Source of the DNA: Heracleum sosnowskyi
Lineage: Eukaryota; Streptophyta; Magnoliopsida; Apiales; Apiaceae
Assembly: GCA_030848705.1 (NCBI GenBank)
Contig: CM061236.1
Coordinates: 54,641,481 to 54,705,480 of the forward strand
DNA length: 64,000 nt
Reading direction: 5' to 3'
Positions 41,222 through 50,984 of the stretch are shown in pieces. A program made the translations under genes and the position numbers. Within the stretch, counting starts at the first letter, position 1; every line of letters begins with the position of its first letter. Below the pieces are notes generated by a model. The model had not been told where the DNA came from and searched no databases. It worked only from the letters and a program-made list of their open reading frames with translations.

Positions 41222-44200
41222 TGTAACAGCCCCAGATCCGGGGTCGGGGATCCGGTCGTTACGGTCTCAATTCCCATCAATAATACTTGCACTTGAATCA
41301 AAACAATTAAACTACATGCTGTGACCCCACAATAACAACACCACTCACACAACAAGTTATAGTTCCAGAGATGAAATTGGAATAAGTATCTAGTCATATG
41401 ATCCACAAGTTATAAGTTATTACAAACCCAAAAGATTACAGAGCATTTAAAAGTTCTTGCCGTTGATTACATTAATCATAAGATACATAAGTCTGATACA
41501 CAAAAGCTGAAGCTTAGAACACTAGTGGTTACTACCTCAGCTATGGCGGCTACGACATCAACGGGTAAATCTCTGACGACTGCTACCCGCTTTCGCGGGG
41601 TGTGACTGTTGCGGGCCATCTGCTCTAGCTGTTGTTGTGATATAAATAAATAAAGCAAGGGTGAGCAATAGAGCCCACCAAAAATAACTTATAACAGATT
41701 ACCAAAATATAACAATTCAAAGATATATTGCAGTCACATGTTATGCCTTCAACAGATAAGAAACTAGTATAGCGTAAAGGATGAAGTTACGAGGAAAATT
41801 AATGGGATATTTTCGTAACCCAAAATCCACTTATGCATATATATCCTTAATCAGGTTTTACCAGAGTCATAACTTATAGAATAAAAGATGAAGTTGCATG
41901 AATTTGTTGTCACTTCATTCCCAAACGCTTTTCGACCCCCTGCCAACAAGTTTGGTTCTTCACCCCAATACATGTTGCAGGAATATCCAAATTGGATGAT
42001 GAACCAATACCGGAGTTGCTACCGCGCCCGCTGTGCCTAACCTTGCTATGATCAGTAGCAGGTCGCACCGCTCAAATAGTTTTCTACATGTAGATGGAAG
42101 AATCACGACAGCCTGACATTGTCTACCGCCTTACAGTGACCTCCCGGCCAACGGTTGGGCCAATAAAAGTTGGATGGGTCCGCGCAACTAGACCACTTAC
42201 ACCACTCCTAGTTCAGATGAAATCCATGACTCTGAAACATAAGGATCGTCCTCCTTTCCCCAAGTGTAGCACTTGTTGATACGACTCCACTAAGTAGTTA
42301 TATCTAGGTCGGAAAGGAAGATTCTCCAATATTTCCCAAGCTATTGCTTGTTAATGGACATCGATTTGTTCCATGAATTTACCCCTCGATCGTTGAGGTG
42401 GTAACACACTATTTAACTTGCAGCAACCAAATTGCTTTGAGAAAATATCTGTCCCTTGACAGTTTTTGAACTGAGAGTTTAAAAAGAGTAGTAGTCACTT
42501 AAATCAGGTTTCCCATATTTTTGATAGTTGAGCGAGCATTTGAATCTTCTTTAAAAGACAGATTCAAATGGAAAAACAGTGTTTTGGGAACCTCTTTTTG
42601 ATTGGAAAACAATTAATAACATTTATTAAACAAGTAAACCTCCAAATGAATATTCGAAAATAATATTCATCAAATAAACAAACCTCGAATGAATATTTAG
42701 AAATAATATTCATTAATAAATAATCCTCAAATGAATATTCAAAAGTAATACTCATTAATAAATAATCCTCAAATGAATATTCAAAAATAATATTCATTAA
42801 ATAAATAAATAATCCTCAAATGAATATTTGAAAATAATATTCATTATATAAATAAATAATCCTCAAATGAATATTTGAAAATAATATTCATTATATAAAT
42901 AAATAATCCTCAAATGAATATTTGAAAATAATATTCATTATATAAATAAATAATCCTCAAATGAATATTTGAAAATAATATTCATTATATAAATAAATAA
43001 TCCTCAAATGAATATTTGAAAATAATATTCATTAAATACTAAATCTCAAATGAATATACGGTAATAATATTATTAAAGTCAATAATCCTCGAATGAATAT
43101 AAATGATATTTCTTAAGTCAATAATTAATCCTCGAATAACAGTTACCCGATATCTTATCGGAAATAACCTTTAACATATACCGAAATATAATTATTTCTG
43201 ATCTTAGAGAAAATCACCCGCCCTTATCCTAGGGCATTATATACAAGACTGGCTTATAACTGATATCCCATATCTAGCTTATAAGCCCCACATCAATCAT
43301 ATCCTCAAGTATTGCTATATATAGCAATTCGAAAACAAGTATGCAATTTATATATATCGCAATCGCATATCATAATTGAAAACAGTTATTATCACAACAA
43401 CAGTAGTATAGGTTTAGAAAACTTGCCTGGTGGTGAGGTAGGGGTAGTGTGCCTCGAGTCAATCCGGCGATCTATACATAGTCAAAAGATCCAAGGTTAA
43501 TCACTTGAATACTTGCACGAAACTAAGTATGTACTTCACTTAAACCAAGACATGATTTCTAGTTAACTCCTTAAGAATCCTCTTGCGCACGCTCGACTCG
43601 AACATTTTTATAAAATAGAGATTAAATCCTTTTAACACGAAATCTTTTCGAGGGTCCTCCTAAACATACCTAGCATGTTAACACAAAGTTTCACATTCTG
43701 ATTGGTCACTTAAGGGGTTTGATCATTGCCTCAAAGTTGGCTAAGTGGTATAGCTCGGTTTCTCGAAACATCCTTAACTAAAACACTCGTTTCTCCTAAA
43801 CCGTAATTCGGAATCACATGATCTTTATATCAAAACGAACCTTGAAACAATACCTACACAATACTAGGCAGTGGTGACTCTGGACAGAAGTCCTTATGTC
43901 CGAACATCACAGACACAACAGAGCTAGGGAAAATCGGGCATTATAACGGCTATGTTTTAACGATTCCAAAGTTTAATCATAAACTTACAAGACCAATCCA
44001 AACCAAATCACCAAGTCAAATCCTCAACATCATTACTAATTCATAATCATCACAAATCAGTCAAAACCAACATCTACTTGCTTATCATCAAAACAACATC
44101 AAACTTTCATCAAACCTCCGTTAAAACCACTCAATCATCCTTATGATTATACCAACTAAAGTATACTCAAAACTAACCATATAAATCATATTATAACTAA

Positions 44201-45529
44201 GAGTTTCAAGAGATTATACCTTCCTTGGAGTGTATATGATCGCAATAAGCCTTGTATAGTCCTTATCTAACCTTAAGCTAGCTTGAATCATCAAAAGAAA
44301 CCAAGAATCAAAAGTTAGTTCTTGAAATCACTATTCATTTCACTATTCATCCTCATCTTTAATCAAGGATTTGAACATGATAACCTTAATAGATGGTTCT
44401 AGGATTTAGAGAATACCTTAGTTGTGAAATATGGAAGCTTTTGAATCCAAGAACATGAATTATGGATGTTTGGATGATGGATTCTTGAAAAAGTATACTT
44501 GTTTTCTTTAAAATAGCCGAATGTTTTCTTTTTGGGGGTGGGAGTGTTCTTGCTTGGTTGATCTTGAACAAGTGGGAGATATTTTGTATATAAAAGTGGT
44601 GAGTCATCACAATTTTGGCTTGTCACAGGGGCACGTGTCGCACATGCAGGAGCCCTGATAAAGTAGCTTTACTGGTTTGCTTTATTGGTTTGTTTCCTTT
44701 CACATGGATGATCCAAATGTTGCATTCCTCGACTTAATCTTGTTACATGTTACTTCCATGTCTGTATTTAATCTCGTAAGTGTCCCGTTGTTCCGTCTCC
44801 GTTTAATCGCGTAAAAAGTTCGCAGGGTTTCTTAAGTGTTCTATCGAAGTAGTTTATCGTAATCGTTCTTAATATCTCTAATTCTTTTATTAAATCCATA
44901 TCCATGGAATTGATAATTTAAATTCTCAAGTATTCTCAAATAATAATTAATCCGTCCGTTAATGGTGAAATTTCGGAGAAAACGGAAATGTTATTTTTCC
45001 GATTCTGACAGCTTTTGCATTCCTTTATTTACATCGTAGATCACTAATACGGCTTTGAAAGTTCATTATATCGACCCGTATATAAGGTGGTCTGAAAAAC
45101 TTTTAAACGACAAAATTTACTATTCATCAAAAGTTACTATTCATCAGTGGTTTTTCTATACTCCTTTGGATCAATATTCGTTCCAATATTCCTGGTTTAC
45201 TTCTCTTTACTCTTTGCACTTAGAAAACGTTCTAGTGCTTTCTCGGGCATACGCTATCTTGTTTACGGAGTTGTCGGATGTATTCCAGATATTGATTTGG
45301 ATGACATAAAAATACTTTTCTTCCCTGGAGTATTGTATTCTTACCTTCCAGATTGATTGTTCTTATTTATATGATCAGTCCATTCTTATTATTCTCAAAA
45401 TGTTTGAAAACTGACATCCATATTCATTTCGTACTTAATTCTCCAAAAACCATTACCACCATCCACATATATATATACATCATCATACAATAAAAGTTTT
45501 AATTCTACCCAAAAATCTGGGGTTTTACA
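41222..45529 (-). repeat. 3' LTR of the retrotransposon
   Basis: It runs from TGTAACAGCCCCAGAT to ATCTGGGGTTTTACA on the plus strand, is 4,308 bp long and has the same length as its partner at 51,140-55,447 (constant offset 9,918). Differences seen by eye are at 41,328 (C; partner T), 42,134 (C; T), 44,762 (C; T) and 44,991 (T; C). The termini form an extended imperfect inverted repeat (TGTAA...CCCCAGAT against its complement). The LTR holds a hairpin-rich tandem array (42,639-43,112) and a promoter-like cluster (about 44,557-44,642). The short open frames inside it, identical in both LTRs apart from single changes, have no recognisable domain and are not called as genes. Confidence 0.96.
42639..43112. 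repeat. AT-rich 42-47-bp tandem array with hairpin units (3' LTR)
   Basis: About eleven units start with CCTC(A/G)AATGAATATT at 42639, 42683, 42725, 42767, 42814, 42861, 42908, 42955 and 43002, with degenerate ones near 43043 and 43087. The five central steps are exactly 47 bp; earlier steps are 42-44 bp. Each unit contains ATGAATATT, a loop of about 7 bases, then AATATTCAT, a perfect 9-bp dyad. The flanking units are degenerate while the 47-bp ones are nearly identical, as expected for recent slippage or unequal exchange in the middle of the array. Confidence 0.9.
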
Positions 45530-45542
45530 GTCTCTCCTCCTT
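45530..45542 (-). other. Polypurine tract (plus-strand primer site)
   Basis: On the element strand the 13 bases directly before the 3' LTR read AAGGAGGAGAGAC, purines except for the last base, ending against the LTR start TGTAAAAC. Position and composition fit the RNase H-resistant primer for plus-strand DNA synthesis in LTR retrotransposons. Confidence 0.85.
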
Positions 45543-45562
45543 AAAAGGATTCCGTCCCGGAA

Positions 45563-48259
45563 TCACTCTGAAAATAAATGGGGATGTCTTTCTAGCATCT
45601 CGCTCTCTAGCTCCCAAGTCGATTCTTCCACATTATGGTTCTGCCACAAAACTCTGACTAGCTTGATGACCTTGTTTCGGAGCACTTGTTCCTTTTGATC
45701 TATGATTTCCACTGGCTGCTCCACATAGGTTAGGTCTGGCTGCATGCCTACTTGTTCGTATTCCACTATGTGCTTAGCATCCGGGTTGTACTTCCTCAGC
45801 ATTGAAACATGAAACACATTGTGCACTTGTTGCAGGTTTGGGGGTAATGCTAGCTCATATGCTAAGTTTCCAATACGTCTTAAGATCTCAAATGGTCCAA
45901 TGTATCTAGGACTCAACTTTCCTTTCTTTCCAAACCTCATCAAACCTTTCCAAGGAGATACCTTCAAGAAAACTAGGTCTCCCACCTCATATTCCTTGTC
46001 CTTCCGGGCCAAATCAGCATACTTCTTTTGTCTATCTTGGGCTGCTGCCAGCCGTCCTTTGATTAGTTCTACTATGTCCTTAGTCCGTTGGACCACTTCG
46101 GGCCCAAGCATCTTCCGCTCTCCAACTTCGTCCCAATACAAGGGAGATCGACATCTTCTTCCATAAAGGGCCTCATAAGGCGGCATTCCTATACTCGAAT
46201 GAAAACTATTGTTGTAGGAAAACTCAATCAGTGGTAGGTGATCATCCCAATTTCCTTTAAAGTCTATAGCACAGACCCTTAACATATCCTCTAGTGTTTG
46301 GATGGTCCTTTCACTTTGTCCGTCTGTTTGGGGGTGATAGGCAGTACTCATGTTCAGCCGGGTTCCTACACATTCCTGGAAGCTCCTCCAGAATCTGGAG
46401 TTAAATCTGGGATCTCGGTCAGATACTATGGTGACTGGGACTCCGTGCCGCGCCACTATCTCTTTCAAGTAGATATCCACTAATCTGTCGACAGTGTACC
46501 TTTCGTTGATCGGAAGAAAGTGGGCTGACTTCGTTAATCGGTCTATGATTACCCATATGGCATCGTGATTGGCCTTGGTCCTTGGTAAACCCACTACGAA
46601 ATCCATGGCTAGATGTTCCCATTTCCATTCGGGAATCTCTAAGGGTCGTAAAAGTCCACTGGGCCTTTGGTGTTCCGCTTTCACTCGTTGGCAGGTCAAG
46701 CATCTGCTTACCCACTCTGCTACGTCCTTTTTCATGTTAGGCCACCAGTAGTATTCTTTCAAATCTCCATACATCTTGGTGCTTCCTGGGTGGATTGAAT
46801 ACCTAGAACTGTGACTCTCGTGTAAAATTTCGTCTTTCAGCTCTCGAACATTCGGAACCCAAATTCGGTAAGTATACCTCCTTATTCCTTTATCATCCTC
46901 GACAGTGTGGATCTCTTCTCCGGTCATTGACTGCCTGTCTTCACTTATCATCCTTTCCTGACACCTTCTTATCTTTTCTAACAACTCTGGTTGCAAGGAA
47001 ATCTCAAACAGCTTTTCGGTACCGTCTCCGGTCACCTTCACTTCTATTTCCATATTTTCAAATTCTTTGATCAGTTCTTCTGATGTCATTATCATCTTGA
47101 GTCTCTCTTTCCTACTAAGGGCGTCAGCCACCACATTGGCTTTCCCTGGGTGATACAGAATTTCGCAGTCATAATCCTTGATCAGGTCTAACCATCTTCT
47201 CTGGCGCATGTTGAGCTCCTTCTGGGTAAAAATGTACTTGAGGCTCTTATGGTCAGTGTAAATCTCGCACTTCTCTCCATACAAGTAGTGCCTCCAAATC
47301 TTTAAAGCGAAAACTACTGCCGCTAGTTCTAGATCATGAGTAGGATATCGAATCTCATATTCCTTCAATTGCCTTGACGCATATGCGATTACCTTACCGT
47401 GCTGCATCAGCACGCACCCTAATCCCTTATGCGAAGCATCACTGTAAATCACAAAATCTCCTTTTCCGTCTGGTAATGCCAACACAGGGGCAGTCACCAA
47501 CCTCTTCTTTAACTCTTGGAAACTACTCTCGCACTTTTCCGTCCATTCAAACTTCTCAGTTTTTCGGGTAAGTCGGGTTAACGGGGCTGCGATCTTCGCA
47601 AAATCCTTAACGAATCTTCTATAATACCCTGCTAACCCTATGAAACTTCTCACCTCTGTTGGTGTGGTTGGTCGTTCCCAATTTGAAACTGCCTCTATCT
47701 TGGAGGGGTCAACCAACACTCCCTCCTTATTGATCACATGTCCTAAAAACTGAACCTCATTTCGCCAGAATTCACACTTTGCGAATTTGGCATACAATTG
47801 TTCCTTCCTGAGTATTTCTAGAGTTATCCTCAAATGTTCTGCGTGTTCTGCCTCTGTCTTTGAGTAGATAAGAATATCATCTATGAAAACTATAACAAAC
47901 TCGTCCAAATACTTCTTGAACACCCTATTCATTAAATCCATGAAAGCTGCTGGGGCATTGGTTAATCCAAACGACATCACTAAAAACTCATAATGTCCAT
48001 ATCTAGTACGGAACGCAGTCTTCGGAATATCTTCGGGTTTAATCTTTAATTGGTGATATCCGGTTCTCAGGTCAATCTTAGAGAAGTACACAGCATCCTT
48101 TAGCTGGTCAAACAAATCGTCTATTCTGGGTAATGGGTACTTATTCTTTATAGTTAGCTTGTTCAACTCTCGGTAGTCGATGCATAACCTCATACTCCCA
48201 TCCTTCTTCTTAACAAACAACACGGGTGCCCCCCATGGCGACACACTGGGTCTTATCAT
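45563..48259 (-). CDS. pol: Retrotransposon pol: RT, RNase H, integrase, chromodomain-like tail
   Basis: The frame is open for 898 residues. Reverse transcriptase: catalytic D63 in KIDLRTGYHQ and the FIDD box at 125-128. RNase H: D274, E311, D336 and D379. Integrase zinc finger: H483, H490, C520, C523. Integrase core: D553, D614 and E650, with exactly 35 residues between the last two (D,D35E). A GPF motif lies at 788-790. Residues about 850-896 (VEIIDQ... to HPHLF) form a chromodomain-like segment with the WELESE-type end typical of Tekay/Del chromoviruses. There is no internal stop, and all catalytic residues listed are present. The first ATG is inside the RT fingers region. An in-frame stop lies five codons upstream, and the protease-RT linker and the first part of RT are missing. 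It overlaps the gag-protease frame by 50 bp in another frame. It is therefore a 5'-truncated pol, and expression would need frameshifting or re-initiation. Confidence 0.93.
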   Translation of the reverse strand: MIRPSVSPWGAPVLFVKKKDGSMRLCIDYRELNKLTIKNKYPLPRIDDLFDQLKDAVYFSKIDLRTGYHQLKIKPEDIPKTAFRTRYGHYEFLVMSFGLTNAPAAFMDLMNRVFKKYLDEFVIVFIDDILIYSKTEAEHAEHLRITLEILRKEQLYAKFAKCEFWRNEVQFLGHVINKEGVLVDPSKIEAVSNWERPTTPTEVRSFIGLAGYYRRFVKDFAKIAAPLTRLTRKTEKFEWTEKCESSFQELKKRLVTAPVLALPDGKGDFVIYSDASHKGLGCVLMQHGKVIAYASRQLKEYEIRYPTHDLELAAVVFALKIWRHYLYGEKCEIYTDHKSLKYIFTQKELNMRQRRWLDLIKDYDCEILYHPGKANVVADALSRKERLKMIMTSEELIKEFENMEIEVKVTGDGTEKLFEISLQPELLEKIRRCQERMISEDRQSMTGEEIHTVEDDKGIRRYTYRIWVPNVRELKDEILHESHSSRYSIHPGSTKMYGDLKEYYWWPNMKKDVAEWVSRCLTCQRVKAEHQRPSGLLRPLEIPEWKWEHLAMDFVVGLPRTKANHDAIWVIIDRLTKSAHFLPINERYTVDRLVDIYLKEIVARHGVPVTIVSDRDPRFNSRFWRSFQECVGTRLNMSTAYHPQTDGQSERTIQTLEDMLRVCAIDFKGNWDDHLPLIEFSYNNSFHSSIGMPPYEALYGRRCRSPLYWDEVGERKMLGPEVVQRTKDIVELIKGRLAAAQDRQKKYADLARKDKEYEVGDLVFLKVSPWKGLMRFGKKGKLSPRYIGPFEILRRIGNLAYELALPPNLQQVHNVFHVSMLRKYNPDAKHIVEYEQVGMQPDLTYVEQPVEIIDQKEQVLRNKVIKLVRVLWQNHNVEESTWELESEMLERHPHLFSE

Positions 48260-49907
48260 TCCCTTTACAATCTATCTGCGCGTTATTGCGAGACAACCAA
48301 TCCATCCCCAAAATGACATCAAATTCTCCTAGTTTAAAAGGAATCAAATCCACACAAAAAGACTGTTCCCCTATTTCCAATTTGCAGTTGGGGTGAATCT
48401 GATTAACTAGGACTATGTCGTGGTTAGCTATTTCTACTTGTAGGGAATCCTTTAATGGTTGGGCTTTAAGTTTCAATTTATGCGCAAAATCCCTCGATAT
48501 AAACGATTTAGTCGCTCCAGAATCAAATAAAACATTTGCGCTAGCTGAATTTAGAGAAAAGGTACCTGCTATCACATCCGTGTTCCTCACGGCATCCTGC
48601 ACTGTCATGTTGAAAGTCCTAGCAGTTGGTGGTTTGTTGGAGGCAGCTTTGCTCGCCCCCGAAGCTGCGGGTCGGTTCTTGGGGCAATCCTTCCTCATGT
48701 GACCTTGACGTCCACAGTGGAAACAAGTGAGGTTTGTGCTGACGAAAGGGTTAGTCGTGGTACAATTCTGAGCATAATGGCCCCCTCGCCCACACTTAAA
48801 ACAGGTTATCTGTTTCTGGTTGCACACACCTAGATGTTTCCTTCCACAAGTTGTACATGCTGGTAATGGAGGTCGAGATTGGTAGGAGCGGGACACTACT
48901 GATGGGTTGCCGCCCTGGTTCACACTTGAGTTTACGGTTCGCTTGAAACCCGTATTCCTTTCAGGTAGGGAGACTGCTCCGCGGTTAAACCTATTTTGGG
49001 AGTTTCCTCCCGCAAAACCTCCACCCATACTTGCATGTTTCCTTTTTGTTCCTCCTTTCTCTCTTTCTCTCTGCATCTGATCACTCCCTGCTTCCACAAT
49101 CGAAGCCTTTTGCACCAACGTGGCATAGTCCGTAATCTCCAAGACTGCCACGCGATTCTGAATCCACTGCTTCAATCCTTGTTGAAATCTATTAGCTTTC
49201 TTCTCTTCGGTATCTACAAACTCTGGCACAAACCTTGATAGCTCGGTAAATTTTGCCTCATACTCAGCCACTGTCAGGTTATTCTGCTTTAGCTCCAAAA
49301 ACTTAAGCTCCATCTGAGTCTTCATAAACCTTGGGAAATACTTTTCTAGAAACAATTGCTTGAACCTTTCCCAAGTCACGATAACATCCGTCTCCATGTT
49401 CTTTTTGGCCTCCCACCAATAGTTGGCCTCTCCTTTCAGTAGGTAAGTGGCAAAAACGGTCTTCTGCGCCTCTTCAATGCTTAAAATCTCAAAGGACTTT
49501 TCCATTTCCTTTATCCAGGCTCTTGCCTCTACTGGGTCAGCCGATCCTTGGAATTCTGGGGGCTTGAGTGACTTAAATGCCCTGAACGAGTTCGCTATGG
49601 TATTGTTGTTTCCTTGGGGTGGTTGGGGATAACGGTCCAAATTTTGCCTGAGTAGATTCATGAACTGACCCATGGGATCTCCACCCTGGTCCTCTATTCT
49701 TTGTTCCTCTTCAACTTCCTCTTCTTCATTCTCAACGTCTGCGGTGAAAAAGGATTCCTCAGCCTCCCCATACTGGGAGTCGTCCTGTTCATTATAATCC
49801 TCATCCATTTCTTCATTATACTCAGGGTCTTCCCTATTTTGATTATGGCTTTCTTGATCTTCAGATTCAGGGGGATTAGCCCTAGTTCCCACTCTTCGTG
49901 GAGGCAT
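48210..49907 (-). CDS. gag: Retrotransposon Gag-protease (565 aa from the first ATG)
   Basis: I start at the ATG giving MPPRR (cat at 49,905-49,907). The open frame extends 42 codons further up, but only to a TTG. Numbering from that Met: an acidic Glu/Asp-rich region at about 13-78; a Retrotrans_gag capsid region at about 106-230 (FKSLKPPEFQG, ANYWWEAKK, FLEKYFPRFMK, LKQNNLTVAEYEAKF); a basic Gly/Asn-rich stretch; and three Cys/His clusters. The first (about 351-362, CX2CX3HX3C) is atypical. The next two (about 369-382 and 395-408) are standard CX2CX4HX4C nucleic-acid-binding knuckles. An aspartic protease follows, with the active-site DSG at about 462-464 and ILGMDWL at about 532-538. The frame then runs past CKGN into 17 out-of-frame residues and a stop. 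In related elements protease continues into RT in one frame, so this end is the result of the deletion. Confidence 0.9.
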   Translation of the reverse strand: MPPRRVGTRANPPESEDQESHNQNREDPEYNEEMDEDYNEQDDSQYGEAEESFFTADVENEEEEVEEEQRIEDQGGDPMGQFMNLLRQNLDRYPQPPQGNNNTIANSFRAFKSLKPPEFQGSADPVEARAWIKEMEKSFEILSIEEAQKTVFATYLLKGEANYWWEAKKNMETDVIVTWERFKQLFLEKYFPRFMKTQMELKFLELKQNNLTVAEYEAKFTELSRFVPEFVDTEEKKANRFQQGLKQWIQNRVAVLEITDYATLVQKASIVEAGSDQMQREREKGGTKRKHASMGGGFAGGNSQNRFNRGAVSLPERNTGFKRTVNSSVNQGGNPSVVSRSYQSRPPLPACTTCGRKHLGVCNQKQITCFKCGRGGHYAQNCTTTNPFVSTNLTCFHCGRQGHMRKDCPKNRPAASGASKAASNKPPTARTFNMTVQDAVRNTDVIAGTFSLNSASANVLFDSGATKSFISRDFAHKLKLKAQPLKDSLQVEIANHDIVLVNQIHPNCKLEIGEQSFCVDLIPFKLGEFDVILGMDWLSRNNAQIDCKGNDKTQCVAMGGTRVVC

Positions 49908-50303
49908 CCTACTGAAATTTGGAAAATTCACATTAGGCTCATCTACTGGGTTACAAACACAGTCATTACATAATTGGAAGTAGACTTCCGCAGTTCTATA
50001 TTTTATCGCAATTCTATCATATGGTGCAGACAATAGTATAGTAAACTTGTGATCGAGTCATAACAGGACTGGATTCAACTGAAAGGAAATATATACATGG
50101 TACTGAAGATACAAAGTCTGGGTCAACATCAACAGTTTATAAGTACAACTGTTCTACCAACATCTAGTCAAAAGTGAAATACATGGTCTATCCTTCTAGT
50201 CAGAAAGGGATAACATATACAATGGAACAATCCCACCAAAAATCGGCACTACTATGTCCGTACGTGACTAGAAGACTAGACTACCATATCACTAACTCTG
50301 AAA
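49908..50303 (-). other. Spacer between extra ORF and gag
   Basis: This 396-bp stretch has no convincing gene. Directly before the gag ATG the element strand reads CCAAATTTCAGTAGGATG, so a splice-acceptor-like TTTCAG ends at 49,912, five bases from the start codon. That would suit a spliced gag message, but no donor could be assigned and it may be chance. The upper 126 bp are in frame with gag and open, starting from a TTG. Confidence 0.45.
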
Positions 50304-50984
50304 TCAGCCACTGGTGCGGTGCCATGCCCTCACCCTCGCCATGGCTATGCGAAAGATCTCCTCAGCATCAACCCGGGATATCCTGCCATTGCCATCAGTA
50401 GGCAAAGCTCGAATCCTCATCCGTGCCCTCAACTCAATGCGAGTCATCGCCCTCCGGGCAACCCGAGGGGGCACAGACCTCCCGCCGCCCTGGCGTACCA
50501 TCCTGGCATCCCTCTCTACTGCTAGATGCATCCGGGACTCTGCTAGTCTAGCCTCAGCTACCACCAAATCTGTCTGAACTCTGCTCACGGTCCAGTTGTG
50601 CACACACACTGGTATCCCCTCTAACGGAACATGGGGTGGGGTAACCGGCTCGGCTGGTGGTGCAGCCTCTGCCTGCTGTGGCTCAGGGGTAGGCTCCTCA
50701 TGATCATCAGGGCAAGGGCTCAAGGGCAGTGGTGGAGGGGTAGGGGCTCTCTCAGTAGGAAGTGGAGGCTGGTCCTCAGCATCCCCCTCCACATCCTCAG
50801 TATCCGCTAGGGTCTGATCCTCCTTTGGATCCTCATCATCAGAATCCTCGATATCCTCGGTATCCGCATCTATCTGGACCTCCTCCGGGTCCTCCTCAAT
50901 ATCCTCATAGTATGGATCTGAAGTCCTAAGCAAGTCCTCGTCGTGCTGTCTCTCATAAGCCTCAGGGTCAGAGATATAGCTCAC
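50304..50984 (-). CDS. Extra ORF between PBS and gag, acidic/proline-rich (unknown function)
   Basis: The frame is open for 226 codons. Residues about 1-75 are strongly acidic (runs of D/E with DTEDIED and DTEDVEGD repeats), about 75-120 are proline-rich (PTPPPLPLSP, APPAEPVTPP), and about 125-226 are basic and Arg/Ala-rich with likely helix (VVAEARLAESRMHLAVERDA; RRAMTRIELRARMRIRALP). I recognise no domain. The first codon is GTG, immediately preceded by an in-frame TAG, so no ATG starts the long frame. The first Met after it is in the basic part. The 5' edge reads TTATTGTGTAG-GTGAGC, which resembles a splice acceptor (or donor), so the frame may be an exon joined to an upstream leader. It is in the same frame as gag but separated by stops. 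Some large plant Ty3/gypsy elements carry an extra ORF here. Confidence 0.55.
   Translation of the reverse strand: MSYISDPEAYERQHDEDLLRTSDPYYEDIEEDPEEVQIDADTEDIEDSDDEDPKEDQTLADTEDVEGDAEDQPPLPTERAPTPPPLPLSPCPDDHEEPTPEPQQAEAAPPAEPVTPPHVPLEGIPVCVHNWTVSRVQTDLVVAEARLAESRMHLAVERDARMVRQGGGRSVPPRVARRAMTRIELRARMRIRALPTDGNGRISRVDAEEIFRIAMARVRAWHRTSG

Noticed and set aside
41476..41658. Short frames inside the LTRs (60-84 codons on both strands, e.g. 41,476-41,658, 42,564-42,797, 44,386-44,626, 45,055-45,356)
   Set aside because: They occur identically in both LTRs because the LTRs are duplicates, overlap each other on different frames, and show no recognisable domain. One is simply the hairpin array translated.
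49908..50033. Longer gag start at 50,033 and ATG start at 50,984 for the extra ORF
   Set aside because: The bases are TTG and GTG, which are not normal plant start codons; gag was set to the MPPRR ATG at 49,907 and the extra ORF is flagged as lacking an initiator.
50350..50400. EF-hand-like string DGNGRISRVDAEE in the extra ORF
   Set aside because: When aligned on the NG and Ile positions the first loop position is Pro instead of Asp and the last is Asp not Glu, so it does not fit a calcium-binding loop; likely chance.
50319..50577. Plus-strand open frames opposite the extra ORF, gag and pol
   Set aside because: Shadow frames of GC-richer coding DNA; no domain, and the minus-strand reading explains the sequence.
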